Notes: a model not told the origin generated them from the letters alone. Positions 41,220 to 52,094 are shown, counted from the first letter of the stretch. The stretch: DNA of 64,000 bases from Rhineura floridana (GCF_030035675.1 NC_084497.1:26774455-26838454); one strand, 5' to 3'. A program made the numbers and translations.

Positions 41220-41790
41220 ATGGGCTCCAGTCTTCCTATTTAGCAGTTTCTACATAAGTAGTATAATCACCCACTTCTGGGTGGTGTGACAACCGGCGTT
41301 GTTACTTTGGAAAGGCGTGTGTGTGGAGACTAATAGCAATATTAAAAAATGCATTCTTACGTGCCAATGCCACAAGTGATTACAACTGCAGTGGAGGCAG
41401 TACTTTATCCTGCAATGTTGTAAAGATCTGTTTCCGACTTGAGAGGAGAGCCGCTTACATTAAAGTCACTTAAAAACGGCAGCATGGCTGATCTCACTCA
41501 ATTACTTTTTATAAACTTCCCAGTTCACTCTATTTAACTTTATACTTTGGGGAAATAGAACTATTTGTTCCTGCTTCCTCTGACAATATTAGAGAATGAA
41601 GTTGATGCAAAATGGCACCTTCAGCCTAGTCCAATTGGATTTACTTCCTATGTACATTTGCAAACAGGGGATCATGCCATGGCATGAAAAGAAAAGGAAA
41701 AACAAGTACCCAGGAAATGAATTCAGGTGGTTTGTGTCCATCAACCATACTACTCAATTTTGCAATGAAAGTTGGGTTTCTTTCCTGGTG
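41220..41790. other. No gene recognised
   Basis: Non-coding A/T-rich sequence without a recognised repeat. Confidence 0.35.
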
Positions 41791-41792
41791 TT

Positions 41793-42210
41793 TAGGGATG
41801 CGCAAATCTGTCAATTTTGGTTTCTCTCAGATTTTCATTCTTAAACACAGTTTTCCACATTTCTGCAGCAATTTGCAATTTTTTAAAAAAAACCTCATGA
41901 AAACACACCAGCATCTGAGTACGAATTTCTCCTAATAAAGACATGTTGGTAGGCAGTTTTGGCCAATATAGATAATTTTTGCAAGCAGTTTCCCCTAATA
42001 CTTTTTTTATGTTTTCAGCGATATATGTATATCTGTGCACCCTTCCCCCTGATATATTCATTGTTGTAAACAATGTTTGGAGAACTGCACTGGAAAATTT
42101 GGATAAGAGTGCATTTTGAAGGATGGCTGTCATTCAATTCTCATATTGTTATGGAAAGTGCAAATCTGATAGAATTTGATGCATCGTTGTGCAATTTGCT
42201 TCAAATAGTT
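41793..42210 (-). mobile_element. hAT-like family A copy, inverted
   Basis: Starts TAGGGATGCGCAAATCTG and reads as the complement of the family: CAATTTTGGTTTCTCTCAG, TTCTGCAGCAATTTGCAATT, GGAAAGTGCAAATCTGATAG. The far end is diverged. Confidence 0.65.
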
Positions 42211-42224
42211 GAATTTTTACGCAC

Positions 42225-42345
42225 ACTGGACTGCATCCATCAATGTTATACTCAGAGCAGACCCCCTGAAATCAATGAACCCAAGTTGGATTTGTCCATT
42301 AACTTAAACAGGTCTGCCCTGAATAAGATTAGCACTGACTACAAC
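42225..42345. repeat. Short inverted-repeat elements (GGNTGCAATCC family), diverged pair
   Basis: GACTGCATCCATCAATGTTA, ACTCAGAGCAGACCCCCTGA and GGTCTGCCCTGAATAAGATT are degraded versions of the AGTAGACCCATTGA motif set. Confidence 0.4.
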
Positions 42346-42504
42346 CTATCGGTTGGTTGGTTGGACACTGGATCGCACTAGCTGTAGTTTCCACACTGTC
42401 TTCAAAAGCAACCCCACATATAACGCACTGCAACATAGACGACTGAAGTATGGCTTTCCTTGTGTGGCTCCTCATGTTTCAGCAGAGCATGGAAAGCAGA
42501 AGAG

Positions 42505-42630
42505 GGGAAACCAGTGGCCCTCCAGACATTGTTGTACTCCAGACCCCATCAGCCCTTGCCAGCACAGCCATGGGTCTCAGACGATGGGAGTTTGCAGTCC
42601 AGAAACATCTGGGGGCCACAGGACCCCTCA
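42505..42630. mobile_element. Palindromic hAT-like MITE
   Basis: ACCAGTGGCCCTCCAGACAT, CCCCATCAGCCCTTGCCAG, CAGACGATGGGAGTTTGCAG and AACATCTGGGGGCCACAGG are inverted halves. Confidence 0.65.
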
Positions 42631-42904
42631 CATGGACTATAAATTACATAACATCTGGAAGCACAATAAGAGGGGGCAAAAATAATTTGTACCTGATGCT
42701 TCAGCGATGGGACCAAGTGGTTAGGAGATGGTCTCCTGATTATCGGGGATCTCTCTGTCCTTTTGAATGAGATCCCTGACAGGGTTTGGAGAAGATGAAA
42801 CCTTCGTCGCTGAGGGCAAGGAGGAAAAAAGACAGGGGTTGGAATTTGGGAAGAGACAGAAAGGGAGATGAAGATGCGGAACCTCCTGGGGTGCAGGGTC
42901 TCTC

Positions 42905-43310
42905 TCTGGGGTGGGGGCAGTAGTGTAGTGACAAATTCAGAAGTTCAGGGTCACACCACGTCCCCTCACAGCCATGCCCCCTCCCTTGCTCTCTGTTGTC
43001 ATCTCCACACTCTTCACTTCTTCTCACGTGCAACTTCTTTCACAACAACAGATGTCCCCAGGAGCCAATCAGCATAAAAGGGGAGTGTCTTCTCAGTGGC
43101 TGACTCATCCCCTTTCACTCTGATTGGCTGCAATCAGCAGGAAAGGAGAAGGAAGCATGTTAGAAGATCCTTCTCAGTGGCCAACACACTCCCCTTTATG
43201 CTGATTGGGTCATAGGACGCTGGAGACATAGGGACCTTGCTGGGACTCTGCTCCAAAAAAGTAAAGGGTCTAAGACCCCTCTGAGACCCTGGACCACTAT
43301 TCCTCTGGGT
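42905..43310. mobile_element. hAT-like non-autonomous element (AAGGGTCTAAGACC family), copy 2
   Basis: Starts GGCAGTAGTGTAGTGACAAA, has AGCCATGCCCCCTCCC, AGCCAATCAGCATAAAAGGG, CTTCTCAGTGGCCAACACAC and TGGAGACATAGGGACC, and ends AAAGTAAAGGGTCTAAGACC. Confidence 0.65.
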
Positions 43311-43319
43311 GGGGGTGAA

Positions 43320-43700
43320 TATGGAGTAGCAGGCATGCCATCTTGTAATAGGAGGGTCTTCTGAATGCCTTCACTTACGTTCTATGTTTCTATATTAGTA
43401 AACAAAGTAAATATCACAAACACCTCCAGAGCACTCTAATGCAAAATTAATTAATCCTGGTTGAGCTGCCCCTGGAAGATTTCACTGCGTGGGAAGTAAG
43501 TAGCACATAATAGTCTGTAATTTAAGGGGTGGCCCTTTTGGAGGTGAGATGTGCCTGCTCCTGGTGTAAACTCAGCTCATGTGCATCTCACTTTCTCGAC
43601 AACTCTGCATAGACACCCTGCCAAAAGCACAACACAGACGTTGACAATTGGTGTGGACGGTCCATTCCTTAGCAGGCAGAGCACCCACTTCGCATGCCGA
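43320..43700. other. No gene recognised
   Basis: Non-coding. A short tRNA-SINE-like stretch at 43664-43700 (CTTAGCAGGCAGAGCACCC) precedes the next element. Confidence 0.35.
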
Positions 43701-43703
43701 AGT

Positions 43704-44098
43704 CAGAGATGGGTGAGAATTTCAATTCCGCTCCCATTTCAAGCCAAATCTGTCAAATTTGCACTTTCCAAAACAATATGAGAAGTGAAACACAGCCATC
43801 CTCCAAAACGTGCACTTATTCAAATTTTGCGATGCAGCATGCCAACCAGTATTTAGAGGGAAAAAACACATATACTAAGGAAAAGTGTGTATAAAAATAA
43901 ATGCATGAGCGAAAATAACGTGCAAAAATGCATGATACGATGGGAACTGGCTTGCACAAATAGAGACCTTAGTCAAAACTGCCTAGAAAAATGTGTTCAT
44001 TAGGAGAAACTCGCACTAAAATGCTGGAGAACTTCTATGAGGATTTTAAAAAAAAAATATTGCAAATTGCTGCAGAAATATGAAGAACTGAACTTAAG
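43704..44098 (+). mobile_element. hAT-like family A copy, right end missing
   Basis: Starts CAGAGATGGGTGAGAATTTC, continues through AAACAATATGAGAAGTGAAA and AAAAATGCATGATACGATGG to GAAGAACTGAACTTAAGG. The terminal CCCATCCCTA is absent. Confidence 0.7.
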
Positions 44099-44099
44099 G

Positions 44100-45380
44100 T
44101 TGGTCTTTGCCACTGCCTGGCCCTTTAAGCAGGCCCGGATCCACGCCACCACACACTAGCCAGGCAACAGCTCCTGAGGAGACCGCATTTCCACACAGCT
44201 GGGGTGTGGAACTCTCAGTCAACTGCATGAGGAGCAGGAAGGAGCCCAGCTGTTGTGCATTAGGCATAATGAAGGGTGAGAAGTCACAGGGGACAGAGAA
44301 AGCTCCCAGAAAGGAGAAGAACCTCAGAAGAGGCATAAGGGGTTTGTTGAAGTAGCAAAGTTCCTAGGTAAAGTTGCCTGGGACCCCCAACCCTCACTGG
44401 GTGGGGCTGGAGGAGGGCTACCAGCATCCCATATTTACCCAATTTCCCTGCTCCACAGGGAGTCTCAGGCATTATTGGTCTCAAGACTATCTAGGCCAAA
44501 GGCAATGAAGCAAGATACCTCTACTTTCTATAGGGAAAGCCTCCTCGCTCCCCCAAACCATGAAGCGACTCTGGGAGCATTTGATTGTTCCTGGGGTTTA
44601 GAGATTTACTGCTGAAGAGGCTTGGCATGGGGAACGGAGAATCAGGAGCTCTGAAGAAGAAGCAGATGCAGCCACCCTGGACAAGGAGGCTGGTTGAAGG
44701 GCCTTTGCTTCTCTGCGGTGGAGATCTGGGATGCGCGCAGAAGCAGGCACATGGAGCAGCGTAACCTGGAATTGAGCCTTAGTTGCAGCGGATGCAGAAG
44801 TGAGTTGGTGCTTTCTTTGACCCCCTCGAGTTAGGTGTGGCCCCTGGAATGCATGGAATATGCCTCCTTTTGATGTGCCCCTTCTCTGAAGGTACAGCAC
44901 ACATGCAAATCAGACCATCCTCTTTTCTTGTGTTTCCACCTGTCGGTGAAACCTCTGACACAGACTGACTGGCTGAGTTGGTGTGGCGATGTCATGGAAG
45001 GGGTGAGCGTTCAGACTGCTCAGGGAACAGAACTGTGTGAATCTTTGCCATCGGGCTTCTGTTAGGGAAGGGGCTTGTCAGTTTGGCAGAGGCTAAAACC
45101 GGGGGTTGCGATTTAGACTCTGGCTGAGGAAAGAGTCTGGCGGGACCTAAAAACCAACATGTTAGTAAGCAGGAAATGGTGGGAACAAGCAAGAATGTAA
45201 CTTAATTTTCTGTTTGTTTTTAGGCAGATAGGGAGGAGTTGGATCTTGCTCTTATGCATTTTGTGTGTATTTTAGGTTGTTTTAATTCTTGGTTTTATAT
45301 CTGTTTTTAACATTGTAAGCACTCTGAGTTTCTTCTTGACTAATAACGCAATTGCTTTCAAGGCCTGCGTGTAAAATTCC
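44100..45380. other. No gene recognised; low recognised-repeat content
   Basis: About 1.3 kb of moderate GC. Several 60-100 codon open stretches exist on both strands but none shows a recognised domain or consistent splice sites. Confidence 0.35.
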
Positions 45381-45384
45381 ACAG

Positions 45385-45475
45385 ACATCATTTATTTATT
45401 TATTTATTTATTGCATTTGTATACCGCCTCATAGCGGAAGCTCTCTGGGCAGTTTACAACAATTAAACTGGAAAA
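45385..45475 (-). mobile_element. L2-type LINE 3' tail
   Basis: TTATTTATTTATTTATTGCA, TACCGCCTCATAGCGGAAGC and TCTGGGCAGTTTACAACAAT on the minus strand. Confidence 0.7.
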
Positions 45476-45905
45476 AGAATATTGGGTCTCCCTGCTATTA
45501 GTTCTGATGGAGCAGGGCATGTTTTTAATGTTCTTGAGTGTTTCCTTAACTCCCAGCTTCACAGATTAAAAATTACCCACCAAATAGCTTGTGTACCATT
45601 AGCATCCGCTGAAATTGTGTTAGTTAATGTCCCAGAGCTTTGGTCTAAAGCAGGGGTGAGGAATTGGATCTAGCCAGATGCAGAACCGGCCAACCCTCTG
45701 TGGGCTGTGTTGTTAGGAATCTCCTAACAACTCTCAGCACTCCTCACAAACTACCCTTTCCAGGATTCGTTTGGGGGGGAGGGAGCCAGGACTGTTTACA
45801 GTGGAATAAATGTATGGTGTGAATGTGGTCCAGCTTGGTTTCTATCTTGGAAGATAGGACTGGATTAAAATGTACTAAGACCCTAAGCCATGTCAAGATT
45901 CAGGG

Positions 45906-46447
45906 CTCATCTACACGGTGGTTTACTGTGTGTTTAGTGCTACTCACATGCCTTTTTGATTCCCTTGCAGACGCTTTGCTCCAACGCTTTTAGGTGGGTG
46001 TGTTAATTGTTCCCCCTCCACGCTCATTCCCTCCTCCTCCCGTCGTTCATTTTATTTCCTCCTTCTGATTTTTTATGTTGCTGCAAACAGTGCCCTTATT
46101 TTCTTTCCCCCCTAACTTGTGCGCAAAGGCATAACACTGCTCAAACAAAGATTTATATTTCAACTGTATCCTACCAGGGAGAAAACAGATATTCACACTT
46201 CCGGGTTTCTTTTAAAGGAACCCACTGCAGCATGCTTGGTTGCCAAGCAACCAGAGGGAGTGGAAATGTTAATTTAGAGGGTGTGGTCATTAGGAAACTC
46301 TGTGATTGATCCTTCTTCTCAGTGTGGCTAGAACACGCAATGTTTGCAGCTGGCATTGAGCCCTTACTGTGGATGATGCAAATAGAAAATGGAGGTAGAA
46401 ACAGCTTCTTTAGTACAAAGTAATGCTCCCTTGTAGATAAGCCCTAA
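45906..46447. mobile_element. Inverted-repeat DNA transposon, copy 2 of the family at 18168
   Basis: Left end AGGGCTCATCTACACGGTGG and right end CCTTGTAGATAAGCCCTAA are inverted repeats. Inner blocks match copy 1, for example AACAGCTTCTTTAGTAC near the right end. Confidence 0.65.
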
Positions 46448-46544
46448 GTGAGCTTGAGTTAGTTGTGTCAATTCTCTTCACTGGGTCTCCCCTGAGTAGG
46501 ATTAGCACTGGGTGCAACCCAGTGATAAACAGACCAAATAAAAT

Positions 46545-46725
46545 GGATGCTGGTGGTTGTGGAGAATGGAAGCTCCCCATCTTCAAAGTAGCATGTGATG
46601 GGAAAGATCTCCAATCAGAGACCTGGGGACCTGCTGCCAGTCAGAACAGACAATGCTAGGCTAGATAGGCAAGTAAGCTCACCTGGCAAAGGGCAGCTTC
46701 CTATGAATCCGCTTGGTGGCATTTA
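46545..46725 (+). mobile_element. tRNA-derived SINE (family 1), diverged
   Basis: Ends CAAAGGGCAGCTTCCTATGA, with CTGCTGCCAGTCAGAACAG and GCTAGGCTAGATAGGCAAG before it. Confidence 0.5.
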
Positions 46726-46737
46726 ACAGGCCAGCTC

Positions 46738-46890
46738 TTTCTCTCTCGCTAAGCCTCAGCTGCAAAGTCTACAATATGTGGGTAATAACGCTGACCTATC
46801 TCTCAGAGTTGGGGCAGGGATTGCCGATGTATGTCAAGAGCTTTCAACCTCCGCGAGGGCTATCTAAATGCAGAGTATGATGATGATATG
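46738..46890 (+). mobile_element. MIR-like (CORE-SINE) relic
   Basis: AGCCTCAGCTGCAAAGTCTA, GTGGGTAATAACGCTGACC, TCTCAGAGTTGGGGCAGGGA, ATGTCAAGAGCTTTCAACCT and GGGCTATCTAAATGCAGAG follow the order of the 3' half of MIR. It is old and degenerate. Confidence 0.5.
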
Positions 46891-46894
46891 GATC

Positions 46895-47395
46895 CTTAGC
46901 AAGACAGCCCGTGCTGAAATGCCCTGCAGATATCTGCAGTCCCTTTCAATCAAAACCATGGCCGGAGTTATTAAAGAAGATACAGCTTTAGAGGGGTTAG
47001 GCATGGCTCGAAGCGGGGAACATTAAAAGGATCCCTTCCTCCGCCTGGGTTTTGTGGAGCAGGGCAGTGCTCCCTGAGGGATCCCTATAGCAGAACATGA
47101 TTGATTGCATCTTCTTTAAGGTCACGTCTAAGAGTCTTTGGCCTCAAGGCGTTCCTGGTTTCTGCCCTTTCCTGACTGGCTGGCCACCCTGGGCCTCTGA
47201 ATGTAGATTGCTTCTTCCTATTGGAAAAGTGATTTGTTGTCAAAGGATGAGGAACAATGACCCGGGCTGATTAAACAGGGGAGGGGGGTGATGAGGAAAA
47301 AAAATGCTGCCGGCCCCCAAAAGGCTTTGTGCATAGGTAGGTATGGATGAGGAGAGGGAGGGAGGGATTGACTGAAATGTTCAGGTTCACATTTA
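46895..47395. other. No gene recognised
   Basis: Non-coding sequence of moderate GC without a recognised repeat. Confidence 0.35.
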
Positions 47396-47404
47396 AAGCG
47401 CATC

Positions 47405-47535
47405 CAAGGCACATTTAAAGCACACAACTTCCCCCCCCCCAAGAATCCTAGGAGCTGTGGTTTTCCCCTCGCAGCCCTACAAATTCCCGGCATCCTTAAC
47501 AAACTATACTTCCCATGATTCTTTGCGGGACGTTG
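47405..47535. mobile_element. Palindromic repeat (another family)
   Basis: AAGAATCCTAGGAGCTGTGG, AATTCCCGGCATCCTTAACA and AACTATACTTCCCATGATTC. A related fragment lies at 45718-45775 (CAACTCTCAGCACTCC, AACTACCCTTTCCAGGATTC). Confidence 0.45.
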
Positions 47536-47559
47536 CATGCTTGTAATGGATAGGGCTCC

Positions 47560-48230
47560 AAGCCTGGATTACTGCAATGCACTCTCCATGAGGCTTCCCT
47601 TGCACTTGACCAGGAAACTGCATTTTCATTAGATTTATTACGGTCAATTGACCAGCCAGGACCAGGAAACTGCAATTAGTGTAGAATGCTGCAGCCAGAT
47701 TGCTGCCATGAGTGAGACCGTGTCAGCATAATACACCTTTGCTCAGAGACCTGCACTGGTTGCCAATTTGTTACCGGGCCAAGTTCATTGTGTTGGTACT
47801 GGTATATAAAGCCCTTAACAGCTTGGGACCAGTTTACTTGTGAGACCACTTTATCCCACATGTGCCAACTCGAGCACTTCACTCTGAGGAACAGGTGCTG
47901 TTACAGATGCCACATTACTCATTCGGCACTTGTAAGAAATGGTTCGTTTAGTGTGGCAGAACCTTGGAACTCCCTGCCTATTGACATCAAGCAAGGACCT
48001 TCACTGTGTTATTCACGGGGCCTGCTTAAAACATTTTTGTTTAGGCAAGCCTATCCAAACACATAGATGCTGATCCATTTTAATATTTTAATAGCTGTTT
48101 TAATGGCTTTAAATGTATTTTAATTGTTTTCTAAATGAACTGTTTTGTTGATTATTTTAAGGTTTTGTAAACTGCTTAGAGGTCTTTACCTTCAGCAGTC
48201 TATAAACATTGATAAATAAATAAATGTGCT
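47560..48230 (+). mobile_element. L2-like LINE 3' end
   Basis: Degenerate coding: CTGGATTACTGCAATGCAC, GTAGAATGCTGCAGCCAG, AGAGACCTGCACTGGTTGCC, GAACCTTGGAACTCCCTGCC. Its 3' UTR ends with GATAAATAAATAAATG. Interrupted by a tiny insertion at 47623-47659. Confidence 0.7.
47623..47659 (-). mobile_element. 37-nt retroposed LINE/SINE tail with 15-bp duplication
   Basis: The 37-nt insert is bounded by perfect 15-bp copies of GACCAGGAAACTGCA (47608-47622 and 47660-47674). On the minus strand it reads as the last bases of a retroelement containing GTAATAAATCTAATGAAAA. Extremely 5'-truncated. Confidence 0.65.
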
Positions 48231-48539
48231 TTAAATGTATGGTGTGGACCTGTGGGAAAGTGTGTGGAGCAACTGCACTGGACCATTGAAATGAATGGGC
48301 AGTGGGTAACTTGGAGCCCATTGGTTTCGGTGGGTCTATTCTGGGCAGAATTTAGTTGGTTTCAACCCTGTATGCCCACATTCATTCTTTTTCCTTTGCG
48401 TCCAAGTCTGTTTATCACAACTTGTCTTTGTTCCCTTTCCTTCTGGCGAGAAGTGTTGGTGGGTTTTCACAGACAGGTGCGAGGTGGCAGAGAGGATTGG
48501 TGTAATGGGAGCTCCTTTACAAAGAAATTGAATGATGGA

Positions 48540-49015
48540 GGGCAAGGGACATGAGCTCAGTGGGAGAGCAATGCCCTGCATGGTGAATAAACCCCCTTTG
48601 GACTGGGGTATGAATTGTAGACATCCCTGGTTTTTGGATCTCACCTGTTATAATCTCACCTGTTAGCTGTACCTCAACCTTGCCTCCCCCATCTGCGTCA
48701 GTTATGGTGCAGAGGGGGAACTCTAGCCAAGTGTTGGGGCATTTGCTTTGTTGGCAGCAAGGCACCTTTGTCAATGTGGTGCCCTCCAGATGTTGTGGGC
48801 TACCATTCCCATCCAATCCTACCAGCTGTGGCCCACTTGCTGGGGATGACGGCAACATCTGGAGAGCCAAAGGTTCTCCACACTGGGATAAAGGCTGGAG
48901 GGAGGTCTCAAGGTCAATCCCTGGTGGCACCTGAAGTTAAAAAGGATCAGACAGCAAGTGAAGGGGAAGTTCCTTCTCTAACTAAGACTCTGAAAATGCA
49001 TTGCCAGTTAGATAA
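48540..49015 (+). mobile_element. tRNA-derived SINE (family 1) split by other sequence
   Basis: Left part ATGAGCTCAGTGGGAGAGCA (48551) is separated by about 310 bases from AGGTCAATCCCTGGTGGCAC (48910) and the SINE body ending GCATTGCCAGTTAGATAAG. The intervening DNA includes a palindromic MITE at about 48773-48885 (CCCTCCAGATGTTGTGGGCT ... GGCAACATCTGGAGAGCC). Confidence 0.55.
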
Positions 49016-49030
49016 GATCATTGTTGTTGG

Positions 49031-49478
49031 TAGGGATGGGTGGGGAATTTGATTTGGTTCACATTTAATGCCAAATTTATCAAATTTGCACTTTCCAAAA
49101 GGATATGAGAATCGAAACACAGCCACCCTTTGAAATTCACACTGATCTGAATTTTGCAATGCAGTTCGCCAATCGAGCAACGTTTACAAAATGCATATAC
49201 TGGGAGAAAGTGTGCACAAAATGAATAGACTGGTGCAAACAACATACAAAAGTTCGCTGTGTTGAGATAAACTCCTTGCAAAAAATGTGTACATTAGTCA
49301 AAACTGCATATAAAAATGTATTCATTAGGAGAACTTCACCCTAAAATGCTGGAGCATTTTATGAGAATATTTTTTAAAAATATATTAGCAAAGTGCTGCA
49401 GAAATGTGGAGAACAGAATTTAAGATTAGCAAAATGAGAAACTGAGAGAACCAAAGTTGACAGATCATTCCATCCCTA
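49031..49478 (+). mobile_element. hAT-like family A copy, full length
   Basis: 448 bp. Starts TAGGGATGGGTGGGG and ends CATTCCATCCCTA. Flanks GTTGTTGG and GTTGATGG match at 7 of 8 positions. Confidence 0.8.
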
Positions 49479-49499
49479 GTTGATGGGGGAGATGTGACA

Positions 49500-50105
49500 T
49501 CATGATTCAGCCCTGGGCCTTTTGCACTGGAAAAGCCCAGTGGTTCCCCTTTGGAGCTGGTGGGGTGGAAGGCAGGGAGCCCAAAGTAGGTGTAGCCAGG
49601 CCAAAGATTGGTGGAGCCAGAGCCAATGACAGGCTCTCATTTTGTCCCCACCCTCCTCCCTGATGAGTTCTCCAAAGGCATCACCACCAAGCCAAAGGAG
49701 GAGGAAGCTGGCAGGGATGTCTGGGCCACACTTATTACTGTGGCCTGGAATGGTTTGGGTTGTAAATAGGAAGATAGATGTGGAGGGCAGGGCTGGCTGA
49801 GAGCTGACTAAGGTTGGCAGGGCAGGGCCCCATTTGCCCTAATGGAGTAGCCTCCACTGACTGAACTCCCGATCTCCTGTCCTTCCCCCCCCCTCTTAAA
49901 ACGTTCTGCTGGCAGCCTCAGTTCTGGGTTTTGACTATTAAAGCTCTCAACATCCTATTCTGTAAGGGGGGGTGGTCGGGCAAAGGAGGACAGAGCAGTT
50001 CCTGTTTGTTCAATAGTTGTGTAGCCAAAGGGATTTCTGCAGGTCTGAGTGATTGTCTTCTCTGGGGTGGTTCCCAAATGGTGGGACATCGGAAGTTTCC
50101 TATTC
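49500..50105. other. No gene recognised
   Basis: Non-coding. C-run at 49886-49892. Open frames at 49918-50131 on both strands have no recognised domain. Confidence 0.35.
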
Positions 50106-50107
50106 CC

Positions 50108-50270
50108 GAGTCAGACCATTGGTCCATCTAACTCAGTATTGTCTACACTGACTGGCAGCTGCTGTCCAGGATTTCGGGCACGGGACATTCCCAGCTGTAC
50201 CTGGAGATGCTAAGGATTGAACCTGGGTCCTTCTGCACTCAAAGCACATGCTATAACATTTGGGACGTTG
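50108..50270 (-). mobile_element. tRNA-derived SINE (family 1)
   Basis: Minus-strand copy: GAGTCAGACCATTGGTCCAT, AACTCAGTATTGTCTACACT, GGATTGAACCTGGGTCCTTC. Confidence 0.75.
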
Positions 50271-50339
50271 CCCTCAACCCGATGCCTTCCCTGTTCAGAC
50301 AGTAGGCAAAGGCCAATCCTGTTTGTTCTCTCGCTCACT

Positions 50340-50555
50340 TTTAGTGGCATTTAAGATCCTGGCATTTAGTTTCCCGCTGCCGTTTTGACCCGTTCTGTTT
50401 TGCTGCTTCTGGTTTGTGGCTTTTATTGAGCTTTCCATTCGACGAGTTTGTGGTGTTTAATTTGGATAGGGTACTTTTATAGCCCTGGTGATGGTTTGCA
50501 CGTTGCCTGGAGGGCATGTACAACGGAAGGTAGGATAAATAAAATAGATGGGTTG
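50340..50555 (+). mobile_element. Probable LINE 3' UTR tail
   Basis: T-rich sequence ending GGTTTGCACGTTGCCTGGAG, GGGCATGTACAACGGAAGG and GATAAATAAAATAG, in the style of LINE tails in this window. Confidence 0.4.
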
Positions 50556-50667
50556 GGGGGGTTATATAGAAAATGTGTGTCTGTTAGCAAACAAATTTCA
50601 GAAAGAATTCAAACAAATCACTAAATGAGACCTCTTTGGTTCAGTTCATTCCCCCCCCAAAAAAATA

Positions 50668-50722
50668 ATAGAATAATAGAGTTGGAAGGGGCCTATAAGG
50701 CCATCAAGTCCAACCCCAAATG
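50668..50722 (-). mobile_element. CR1 LINE 3' tail
   Basis: AATAATAGAGTTGGAAGGGG and CCTATAAGGCCATCAAGTCC on the + strand are the complement of the CR1 3' end. Confidence 0.75.
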
Positions 50723-51009
50723 AATAATAACTGTTGGGTAAAAATAGTGGGAATCCCATTTGGGATTCATACCTGTCAGAAGTGGGATTTTACCTTATAA
50801 CAGTGGAAGCTAGTCCATTAGGGCAGATGGGGCACTGCCCCACTAACCTCAGTTGGCCCTCAACCAGCCCTCACTTACCGGCCTTCTTACTTGCCATCAG
50901 TCCATGGGGTGGCCCTGGCTGTCACCTTCCTGCTCATCTTGCGTCTCAGTGGTTGCCCTTGTAAAACTCAATAGGGAGGAGGAGGAGGCAAAACTAGAGC
51001 TAGTTTGCT

Positions 51010-51415
51010 CCAGAGGTGTAGTCATCTAGGGGACTCGGGGGTGGTGGTTCCTAGACCCCTTACTGTTTTGGGAGTAGGGTCCTTATGTCTCCAGCATACT
51101 ATGAGCCAATCATCATGAAAGGGGAGTGTGTTAGCCACTGAGAAGGGTCTTCCAACTTGCTTCCTTGCCCTTTCCTGATGACTGGAGCCAATCCAAGTGA
51201 AAGGAGGCAAGTCATCCACTGAGAAGACTCTTTTCACTAGTTAACCCTCTCCCCTTTCATGCTTATTGGCTCCTAGTGACATCTGTTGTTGTGGCAGAAG
51301 GCATTAACAAGGATCTCATTTTCAAACCAGCAGCAAAAAAGGGGGGGAGGGGGGCATGGCTGTAACTATCATGAAGGGACCAGGCTAACTTCTGAATTTG
51401 CCACTGCACTAGTGA
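51010..51415. mobile_element. hAT-like non-autonomous element (AAGGGTCTAAGACC family), copy 3, inverted
   Basis: Starts CCAGAGGTGTAGTCATCTAG, contains CTAGACCCCTTACTGTTTT, TGTCTCCAGCATACTATGAG, AAGGGGAGTGTGTTAGCCAC, and ends AATTTGCCACTGCACTAGT. Confidence 0.6.
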
Positions 51416-51424
51416 TTGACTCAG

Positions 51425-51920
51425 CCTGTCATTGGCCCCAACTCTACATATGGTTGGCTTCCCTGCCTTCCGTCCTACCATTCCCGAAGGCCTCACACCA
51501 TTATTCCACCAGTGGTAACTGTGGCTGAGCTGAGTTTGGCAGCCACCATTTCTCCCCTGGTCAAATGTCCAGGACATCATGATGTTCTGGGGCTCTCCTA
51601 GCCAGTTTGGGCGTGGCGTGGGCTGGATGGAACCTTCTGCTGTCTGCCACTAAAAATGGTGGCTTCAACTGATGGATGCCATTTGTGCGTGGTGTCTGCC
51701 ACGTGTTTTGCTCCAAATTCCCTGGAAAACAATGAAATGCCCAGGGCATTTTTTTGGGGGGGGGATCAGCTCCTGTGCTCAGTGCTGCCTTTGCCAGCAT
51801 CCCAGGCCATGGGGTTAAAAAAGAAAAACAGGAAGCTGCTGTAATGTTACCCAGTGAATGGCGATAGGACTTCTGTAGCCCAAATTAATGGAGCTAGATA
51901 ATACATAAGCAAAGCATCTG
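51425..51920. other. No gene recognised
   Basis: Non-coding, G-run at 51753-51763. Open frames have no recognised domain. Confidence 0.35.
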
Positions 51921-51924
51921 TGGT

Positions 51925-52045
51925 GAAATTCTGTAATGTCTACTCAGAAGCACGTCCCATTGAGTTCAATGGATCTTACTGCCAGGGGACGGCGTATGCT
52001 GTTGAGGCTTGCAGCCAGCAATGCAGTCTTGTAACATGCCTACTC
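51925..52045. repeat. Short inverted-repeat element (GGNTGCAATCC family), diverged
   Basis: ATGTCTACTCAGAAGCACGT, CCCATTGAGTTCAATGGATC and CAGCAATGCAGTCTTGTAAC. Confidence 0.45.
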
Positions 52046-52094
52046 AAGAGGCCCACACAATTCAGTGAAGCTAACTCTCCATTAATGATGTGAT

